Assembly: GCA_937917025.1 (NCBI GenBank)
Contig: CALFSF010000086.1
Span: 1-7,692, forward strand
DNA length: 7,692 bases
Source of the DNA: an uncultured Paraburkholderia sp.
GTDB lineage: Bacteria > Pseudomonadota > Gammaproteobacteria > Burkholderiales > Burkholderiaceae
Direction of reading: 5' to 3'
Shown here: positions 1 through 4,740 of the stretch, in pieces
Position numbering within the stretch: position 1 is the stretch's first letter
Layout of the letters: each line of letters opens with the position of its first letter
The notes under the pieces: generated by a model
Database searches by the model: none
The model's input: only the letters and a program-made list of their open reading frames with translations
Told to the model about the DNA's origin: nothing
Program-made: the position numbers and the translations under genes

Positions 1-419
1 TTGACGGGCTGCGCCGCTTGCGCGATCTGGTGCCGCACGGCATGGAGATCGCGGCTGGCGAATACGGATATACCGCCGATTATTTCCGCTGCATGCTGGA
101 AGCGGGCGCGGTGGATGTGCTGCAGGCCGACGCGAGCCGGTGTGGCGGCATCACGGGTTTCATGCAGACGGCCAGTCTCGCGGACGCGCATCACGTCGCG
201 CTGTCCGCGCATTGCGCGCCCGCACTGCATCTGCACGTCGCATGCGCGGTGCCGCGTCTGCGGCATCAGGAATGGTTTCATGACCATGTGCGTATCGAGC
301 GGATGCTGTTCGACGGCGCGCCGATACCGCACGACGGCGTGATCGCACCGGACCTGTCGCGGCCGGGTTGCGGGCTCGAGTTCAAACAGGCGGATGCGCG
401 ACGCTATGCGGCCCATTGA
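1..419 (+). CDS. Enolase-superfamily enzyme, mandelate racemase subgroup (C-terminal part, 5' end outside window)
   Basis: This is the C-terminal 138 residues of a TIM-barrel enzyme of the enolase superfamily; the reading frame enters at base 3. These enzymes abstract a proton alpha to a carboxylate with Mg2+ help and act as racemases or acid-sugar dehydratases in the cytoplasm. Four residues seen here fall at the spacing of mandelate racemase Glu247, Asp270, His297 and Glu317: Glu in AGEYGY (bases 60-62, third metal ligand), Asp in QADASR (129-131), His in SAHCAP (210-212) and Glu in HQEW (270-272). The intervals of 23, 27 and 20 residues match exactly, so the His-Asp dyad of the subgroup is present. 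The N-terminal capping domain, the first metal ligands and the second-face Lys lie outside the window, so the substrate cannot be named. The stop is 10 bases before the next start, which suggests cotranscription. The family call is firm; dehydratase versus racemase is open. Confidence 0.9.
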   Translation, partial: DGLRRLRDLVPHGMEIAAGEYGYTADYFRCMLEAGAVDVLQADASRCGGITGFMQTASLADAHHVALSAHCAPALHLHVACAVPRLRHQEWFHDHVRIERMLFDGAPIPHDGVIAPDLSRPGCGLEFKQADARRYAAH

Positions 420-424
420 AGGAG
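419..424 (+). promoter_or_regulatory. Ribosome binding site deciding the membrane-protein start
   Basis: AAGGAG lies five bases before the ATG at 430 and overlaps the stop of the preceding gene. It favours 430 over an in-frame ATG at 394. Confidence 0.75.
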
Positions 425-429
425 CAGCG

Positions 430-1392
430 ATGCAGCGAGCGGAGATGATCGGCTTTGGAATCCTTGGCGCGGCGGCGGCGCTCGCGGGTGCGGCCGCGCT
501 GACCCGGGCGGGCAACGGGACACGTCAGCCGCGCGACGCGCCCCGTTTGCGCAGTCCGCGCAACGCCGCCGTCCCGGCTCACCTGCTGGCGGCGAGGAAG
601 CTCAATCACAGTTCGGCGCTGCTGGCGCTGTCGGTACTCGCCGACAGCGGGATGGAACACTATCGCGGCTCGTTCGAGAATCGCGCGATGTATACGCCGC
701 TTGTCGTGTCGCTGCTCTCGCTCGCCGCCGGCGTACATGGCGGCCAGGACAACAAGCCCAGCGCCCATCGCGGGCGCGACGCGATCTATCTGATGGCCGC
801 CGCGACCGGCATCACCGGCAGCGGCTTTCATCTGTACAACGTCATGAAACGGCCAGGTGGCTTCGGCTGGCAGAACCTTTTTTACGCGGCGCCGCTCGGC
901 GCGCCGATCGCGATGCTGCTGTCGGGCGCGCTCGGCGCGGCGGCCGAGCGGTTGCGCGACGAACCCGCACGCGAGCCGCGCCTGTGGGGGATGCCTGCCG
1001 GCCGCGCACTGGCGCTGCTCGCGAGCGTTGGCCTTGTCGGCACGATCGGCGAAGTCGCGCTGCTGCATGTCAGGGGCGCGTTTCACAACCCGGCCATGTA
1101 TGCGCCGGTCACGATTCCACCGGTGGCCGCCGCGCTGCTCGCCCATGCCGCATGCGCGCCGTCGCGGCCGGATCGCTGGTTCACGCGGCTATGGCTGCGG
1201 TGCACCGCGGTACTCGGTTTCGCGGGGGTGGGGTTCCATATGTTCGGCGTTGCGCGCAACATGGGAGGCTGGCGCAACTGGTCACAGAACATCTTCAGCG
1301 GGCCACCGCTCCCCGCGCCGCCGGGCTTCACCGCGCTCGCGCTGGCAGGGCTCGCGGCGCTCGGATTGAGGGAAGGCGAGACCGATGACTGA
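430..1392 (+). CDS. Polytopic membrane protein with internal duplication, function unknown
   Basis: This 320-residue protein matches no family I recognise. It is hydrophobic, with about eight or nine probable membrane segments, the first near residues 6-24, followed by an Arg/Pro-rich loop at 26-50. Residues 61-159 and 197-297 are two copies of one unit. HYRGSFENRAMYTP at 77-90 pairs with HVRGAFHNPAMYAP at 213-226, and GFH plus a GG...QN...PL.AP segment recurs in both. His77, His103 and His134 correspond to His213, His239 and His270 with no gap between them (26 and 57 residues after the first His in each copy); Asp72 pairs with Glu208. The ATG at 430 is chosen because AAGGAG (419-424) lies just upstream; a longer frame from 394 overlaps the previous gene and is less likely. 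It overlaps the dehydrogenase small-subunit gene by 8 bases. I infer a role as membrane anchor or electron carrier for that dehydrogenase; the paired histidines could bind heme b or metal, but this is unproven. Confidence 0.85.
   Translation: MQRAEMIGFGILGAAAALAGAAALTRAGNGTRQPRDAPRLRSPRNAAVPAHLLAARKLNHSSALLALSVLADSGMEHYRGSFENRAMYTPLVVSLLSLAAGVHGGQDNKPSAHRGRDAIYLMAAATGITGSGFHLYNVMKRPGGFGWQNLFYAAPLGAPIAMLLSGALGAAAERLRDEPAREPRLWGMPAGRALALLASVGLVGTIGEVALLHVRGAFHNPAMYAPVTIPPVAAALLAHAACAPSRPDRWFTRLWLRCTAVLGFAGVGFHMFGVARNMGGWRNWSQNIFSGPPLPAPPGFTALALAGLAALGLREGETDD
610..906 (+). repeat. Protein-level repeat, copy 1 (residues 61-159 of the membrane protein)
   Basis: This is the first copy of an intragenic duplication seen at protein level. 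Landmarks are Asp72, His77, Arg79-Gly80, Asn84, Ala86-Met87-Tyr88, Pro90, His103, Gly132-Phe133-His134, Gly143-Gly144, Gln148-Asn149 and a PLGAP segment at 155-159. Each has a partner 136 residues later up to the Gly pair and 138 later after a two-residue insertion in copy 2. Confidence 0.8.
1018..1320 (+). repeat. Protein-level repeat, copy 2 (residues 197-297 of the membrane protein)
   Basis: This is the second copy of the intragenic duplication. Landmarks are Glu208, His213, Arg215-Gly216, Asn220, Ala222-Met223-Tyr224, Pro226, His239, Gly268-Phe269-His270, Gly279-Gly280, Gln286-Asn287 and a PLPAP segment at 293-297. Conservation is in motif residues and hydrophobic pattern, which points to an old duplication. 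Confidence 0.8.
1371..1376 (+). promoter_or_regulatory. Ribosome binding site for the dehydrogenase small subunit
   Basis: GGAAGG lies eight bases before the ATG at 1385, inside the end of the membrane-protein gene. The small-subunit frame is closed just upstream by a stop at 1367-1369, so this is the only likely start. Confidence 0.65.
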
Positions 1393-2050
1393 TCAAGAAC
1401 GCACTCCGCCCACTTCCCGCTACCCGGGCTACGACGTGCTGCGCAAACGTCACACGCCGTCATGGAACGAAACGACCCGCCGCGCCGTCGACGAGCGGCT
1501 GTCGGTCACGCGCGAGCCGACGTTCTTCAGCGAGGCGCAGTGGAAAACGCTGGACGCGTTGTGCGACCGCGTCATCCAGCAGCCTGCCGGACGGGCCGCG
1601 GTACCGCTTGCCGCGCTCGTCGATGCCCGCCTTCAACGCAACCAGGGCGACGGCTATCGCGACGCGCGGCTGCCGCCGGCACGCGACGCGTGGCCGCGTG
1701 GTCTCGCGGCGCTCGATGCCGAAGCGCACGCGCGCTATAACGTCCCCTTCCATCAACTCGAATGCGGCGAGCAGGACACGCTGATCGTGAAAATGCAGGC
1801 GGGCGAGCTGACCGGCGCCGAGTGGAACGGCGTGCCCCCGAAGCTTTTTTTCACCGATCGCGTGATGCACGACATCTGCGGCGCGTACTACTCGCATCCG
1901 GACGCGTGGAGCGAAATCGGCTTCGGCGGCCCGGCGAGTCCGCGCGGCTACGTGCGGCTCATCGCCGGGCGGCGCGACCCGTGGGAGGCGGTCGAGGCGA
2001 AGCCGGGCGGCGAAGACGACGCGCGCAGGGAGAACGAACGTGTTCGATGA
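1385..2050 (+). CDS. Gluconate 2-dehydrogenase subunit 3-like small subunit
   Basis: This 221-residue protein resembles the small (gamma) subunit of membrane-type gluconate and related FAD dehydrogenases, which stabilises the flavoprotein subunit. The recognisable parts are a segment like FFSEAQWKTLDALCDRVI near residues 47-64, a PLAALVDARL helix, and a C-terminal part with GAYYSHP, an EIGFGGPASPRGY stretch and RDPWEA. In characterised complexes this subunit carries a Tat signal that exports the whole complex. Here the N-terminus (MTDQERTPPTSRYPGY) has no twin-arginine motif followed by a hydrophobic stretch, and an in-frame stop at 1367-1369 rules out a longer version, so the complex is probably cytoplasmic or exported another way. 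The start at 1385 follows GGAAGG (1371-1376). The gene overlaps its upstream neighbour by 8 bases and the dehydrogenase gene by 11, consistent with coupled synthesis of a complex. The family call rests on motif resemblance and on the adjacent GMC gene. Confidence 0.82.
   Translation: MTDQERTPPTSRYPGYDVLRKRHTPSWNETTRRAVDERLSVTREPTFFSEAQWKTLDALCDRVIQQPAGRAAVPLAALVDARLQRNQGDGYRDARLPPARDAWPRGLAALDAEAHARYNVPFHQLECGEQDTLIVKMQAGELTGAEWNGVPPKLFFTDRVMHDICGAYYSHPDAWSEIGFGGPASPRGYVRLIAGRRDPWEAVEAKPGGEDDARRENERVR
2027..2032 (+). promoter_or_regulatory. Ribosome binding site supporting the GTG start of the GMC dehydrogenase
   Basis: AGGGAG lies seven bases before the GTG at 2040, inside the end of the small-subunit gene. 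No in-frame ATG is better placed. Confidence 0.7.
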
Positions 2051-3698
2051 TGCGCTGCACACCCCGCGTGGCAAGGATGGCCGTGCGCCCGACGTGCATC
2101 GCCCCGGTGCGTGGCTGCCGATGCGCGAGTATCCGCGCGACGAAGCCGTCGACTTCGTCATCGTCGGCACGGGTGCGGGCGGCGGCACGCTCGCGTGCCA
2201 GCTCGCGCGAAAGGGTTTTTCCGTCGTTGCCTTCGATGCCGGCGCATGGTGGCGGCCGCTCGAGGAATTCGCGTCGGACGAAACGCATCAGGAAAAGGTC
2301 TACTGGACCGACGAGCGTATCGTCGACGGCGACACGCCGCTGCGTCTTGGCAGCAACAACAGCGGCAAGGCGGTCGGCGGCAGCACGGTGCATTTCGCGA
2401 TGGTGTCGCTGCGCTTTCGGCCGGAATGGTTCAAGGCGCGCACGACGCTCGGCTACGGCGCCGACTGGCCGATCGACTGGCGCGAGATGTGGCGTTACTA
2501 CGCGCAGGTCGAAGACGCACTGAAAATCTCCGGCCCGCTCAGCTATCCGTGGGGGCCGAAGCGTCCCCGTTATCCGTATCGCGCGCATGAACTGAACGCT
2601 TCCGCGCTGGTGCTCGCGCGCGGCGCCGAGGCGCTCGGCATCGACTGGACGCCGACGCCGCTCGCCACGGTGTCCGCGCCGCGCGGCGAATCGCATCAGT
2701 GCGTGTATCGCGGGTTTTGCGTGACGGGCTGTTCGACGAACGCGAAGCAGAGCGCGCTCGTCACGTGGATTCCGTGGGCCGTGCAGGCCGGCGCCGAAAT
2801 CCGCGATCTCGCGATGGTCGGGCGCATCGAAACGGATGCCGCCGGGCATGCGAGCGGCGTGCACTATCTGCGCGAGGGCGTCTGGCAGTTTCAGCGCGCG
2901 CGCAATGTCGTCGTCGCGGGTTATGCGATCGAGACGCCGCGCCTGCTTCTGATGTCGGCGAACGCCGCCTTTCCCGATGGTCTCGCGAACAGTTCGGGGC
3001 TCGTCGGCAAGAACCTGATGGTGCAGACCAACCAGGGCGCGTGGGGCGTGATGGACGAAGAAATCCGCTGGTACAAGGGGCCGCCGTCGCTCGCTTTGAC
3101 CGAGCACTGGAACTATAAGGACACGGACAAGGACTTCTTCGGCGGCTATTGCTACATGAGCCAGGGCGTGCTGCCGGGCGCATGGGCGTCGACGCAGAAC
3201 GGTCGCGGTTTGTGGGGCGACGCGCTGGCCCGCGAGATGGAGAAGTACAACCATCAGGCGGGACTGAAGATCGTCGGCGAGACGCTGCCGCAGGAGCGCA
3301 ACCGCGTCACCCTCGCGGACGAAAAAGACCAGTACGGGCTGCCGGTCGCACGCGTGACTTATTCTCTGTGCGATAACGACACGCGCCTCGTCAGACACGC
3401 ACTCGACTTCATGGACCGTCATCTGGAGGCGGCGGGCGCGCGCGAAATCTGGAATCAGGAAGACGATACCTGCCATCTGAACGGCACCGCGCGCATGGGG
3501 GACGATCCGCGCACGAGCGTCGTCAACGCGGACTGCCGCTGCTGGGACATCCCCAATCTGTGGATCTGCGACGGCTCGGTGTTCCCGACCGTGGGCGGCG
3601 TCAATCCGTCGCTGACGATTCAGGCGATTGCCTGCCGCACGGCCGACCGTATCGAAGCGCTCGCCGCGCGTGGAGAGTTGTCGTGCGGCCCGCGCTGA
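2040..3698 (+). CDS. FAD-dependent GMC-family dehydrogenase, large subunit, with Fe-S-type cysteine motif
   Basis: This 552-residue flavoprotein is of the glucose-methanol-choline type and should oxidise an alcohol, sugar or sugar acid with FAD. The FAD-binding GTGAGGG loop lies at residues 43-49 after the strand VDFVIV. GGSTVHFA near 117-124 is the second FAD-contact region of the family. The C-terminus holds HLNGTARMG, with probable catalytic His479, then the CDGSVFPTVGGVNPSLT stretch with Asn522; a His/Asn pair is usual in this branch. Cys221, Cys227 and Cys231 form C-x5-C-x3-C, the pattern I recall for the 3Fe-4S ligands of Burkholderia FAD-glucose dehydrogenase. No signal peptide is visible. 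The GTG start follows AGGGAG (2027-2032); the next in-frame Met is residue 28, too close to the FAD strand to be preferred. It overlaps the small-subunit gene by 11 bases and coxB by 16. The substrate cannot be read from the sequence. Confidence 0.93.
   Translation: MFDDALHTPRGKDGRAPDVHRPGAWLPMREYPRDEAVDFVIVGTGAGGGTLACQLARKGFSVVAFDAGAWWRPLEEFASDETHQEKVYWTDERIVDGDTPLRLGSNNSGKAVGGSTVHFAMVSLRFRPEWFKARTTLGYGADWPIDWREMWRYYAQVEDALKISGPLSYPWGPKRPRYPYRAHELNASALVLARGAEALGIDWTPTPLATVSAPRGESHQCVYRGFCVTGCSTNAKQSALVTWIPWAVQAGAEIRDLAMVGRIETDAAGHASGVHYLREGVWQFQRARNVVVAGYAIETPRLLLMSANAAFPDGLANSSGLVGKNLMVQTNQGAWGVMDEEIRWYKGPPSLALTEHWNYKDTDKDFFGGYCYMSQGVLPGAWASTQNGRGLWGDALAREMEKYNHQAGLKIVGETLPQERNRVTLADEKDQYGLPVARVTYSLCDNDTRLVRHALDFMDRHLEAAGAREIWNQEDDTCHLNGTARMGDDPRTSVVNADCRCWDIPNLWICDGSVFPTVGGVNPSLTIQAIACRTADRIEALAARGELSCGPR
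3672..3677 (+). promoter_or_regulatory. Ribosome binding site supporting the GTG start of coxB
   Basis: GGAGAG lies five bases before the GTG at 3683, within the 3' end of the dehydrogenase gene. The alternative ATG at 3707 has only CCCGGG-like sequence upstream. Confidence 0.6.
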
Positions 3699-4714
3699 TC
3701 CCGGGTATGGGTGTCGTGCGCGTGGTGCCCGTCGCGGCGCTTGTGTCGCCGTTGCCCGCGCGCGCCGATTCGCCGCTCGACTATTTCCTGCACAGCGCGG
3801 GCCCCGCCGCTTCGCCGACGATGTATCTCGGCTGGGGCGTGACCGCGATGTGCGTCGCGGTCGTCGCCATCATCGTCATTCTGCTGGCGGCCGCGCTGCT
3901 GCGTCGGCGTCCGCCCGCGGCGCCCGGTGCGCTCGGCAGGGAAGGCGGCGGGATGACATGGGTCTATGCGGGCGTGGGCGTGTCGACCGTGGCGTTGCTG
4001 GTGTCGCTTTTCTATACGCTCGTCACGCTCCAGGCGGTCGCGCAGCCATCGCCCGCGCCGGCCTTGACGATCACGGTCACCGCGTACGACTGGTGGTGGA
4101 AGATCGACTATGGCGACGACGCCGATCCGGCGCAGCGCTTCGTGACGGCCAACGAAATTCATATCCCGGTTGGCGTGCCGGTGAAGGTCGACCTGAAAAG
4201 CGCCGACGTCATCCACGCGTTCTGGGTGCCGCGTCTCGCCGGCAAGACCCAGACGATCCCGGGACAGGTCAATACGCAATGGATCGAGGCAGACGCTCCC
4301 GGCGTCTATCGCGGCCAGTGCTCGCAGTTTTGCGGCGCGCAGCATGCGCACATGGCATTCGAAGTCGTCGCGCAGCCGGCTGCGGAATTCACCGCATGGC
4401 GCGCCGCGCAGCTGCAGCTCGCGCCGTCGCCGGCTGACGCGCCGGCGCATGCCGGGCAGAAGATCTTCATGGACCGCTGCGCCGGCTGCCACGCGGTGCG
4501 CGGCAGCGATGCTGCCGGCGTGTTCGCGCCCGATCTCACGCACGTCGGCTCGCGCCGGCAACTCGCCGCGGGCACGTTGACCAATACCCCCGCGCATCTG
4601 CTCGACTGGATCCAGCACGCGCAACAGATCAAGCCGGAAGCGTTGATGCCGAGCATTGCGCTCAAGCCCCAGGACGCCGCGGCACTGTCGGCGTATCTGG
4701 CGACGCTCCGTTAG
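3683..4714 (+). CDS. coxB: Cytochrome c oxidase subunit II with fused cytochrome c domain (caa3/cao3-like)
   Basis: This 343-residue subunit receives electrons and passes them through CuA to subunit I. A signal peptide (residues 1-28) ends in PARA before DSPLDYF. Two membrane helices follow, about 49-73 and 92-115. The periplasmic CuA domain has the TAYDWWW aromatic stretch, His178 in VIHAFWVP, and CSQFCGAQHAHM giving Cys213, Gln215, Cys217, His221 and Met224. The usual Glu between the cysteines is Gln; it ligates CuA through its backbone, and Thermus ba3 also has Gln. The C-terminal domain is a class I cytochrome c with CAGCH (Cys266-His270) and probable axial Met322 in ALMPS, so a separate soluble cytochrome may not be needed. 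The GTG at 3683 is chosen because GGAGAG (3672-3677) precedes it and the resulting signal peptide is good. ATG 3707 would also leave a hydrophobic leader but has a poor ribosome site. The gene overlaps the dehydrogenase gene by 16 bases. Confidence 0.93.
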   Translation: MRPALIPGMGVVRVVPVAALVSPLPARADSPLDYFLHSAGPAASPTMYLGWGVTAMCVAVVAIIVILLAAALLRRRPPAAPGALGREGGGMTWVYAGVGVSTVALLVSLFYTLVTLQAVAQPSPAPALTITVTAYDWWWKIDYGDDADPAQRFVTANEIHIPVGVPVKVDLKSADVIHAFWVPRLAGKTQTIPGQVNTQWIEADAPGVYRGQCSQFCGAQHAHMAFEVVAQPAAEFTAWRAAQLQLAPSPADAPAHAGQKIFMDRCAGCHAVRGSDAAGVFAPDLTHVGSRRQLAAGTLTNTPAHLLDWIQHAQQIKPEALMPSIALKPQDAAALSAYLATLR

Positions 4715-4730
4715 CGCTTCGCCCCGGAAC

Positions 4731-4737
4731 AAGGAAG
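4731..4737 (+). promoter_or_regulatory. Ribosome binding site of ctaD
   Basis: AAGGAAG lies three bases before the ATG at 4741, in the longest gap of the window (4715-4740). No hairpin or promoter-like element is visible in that gap. Confidence 0.65.
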
Positions 4738-4740
4738 AAC

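Noticed and set aside
394..429. Upstream in-frame ATG for the duplicated membrane protein
   Set aside because: It lies inside the preceding gene without a ribosome site, whereas AAGGAG stands before the ATG at 430.
1959..3476. A 505-codon open frame on the minus strand opposite the GMC dehydrogenase gene
   Set aside because: It mirrors a strongly supported gene, is rich in Arg, Ala and His with no recognisable motif, and is typical of antisense frames in high-GC DNA.
3707..3709. ATG as an alternative coxB start
   Set aside because: It has a poor ribosome site; the GTG at 3683 has GGAGAG and still gives a good signal peptide. It cannot be excluded.
4319..4333. Gln for Glu in the CuA motif (CSQFC) as a sign of a broken CuA site
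   Set aside because: This residue binds copper through its backbone carbonyl and Thermus ba3 also has Gln, so CuA should form; it is kept only as part of the Mg-site finding.
4715..4740. Possible promoter or terminator between coxB and ctaD
   Set aside because: Only 26 bases, with a ribosome site but no stem-loop or promoter-like boxes.
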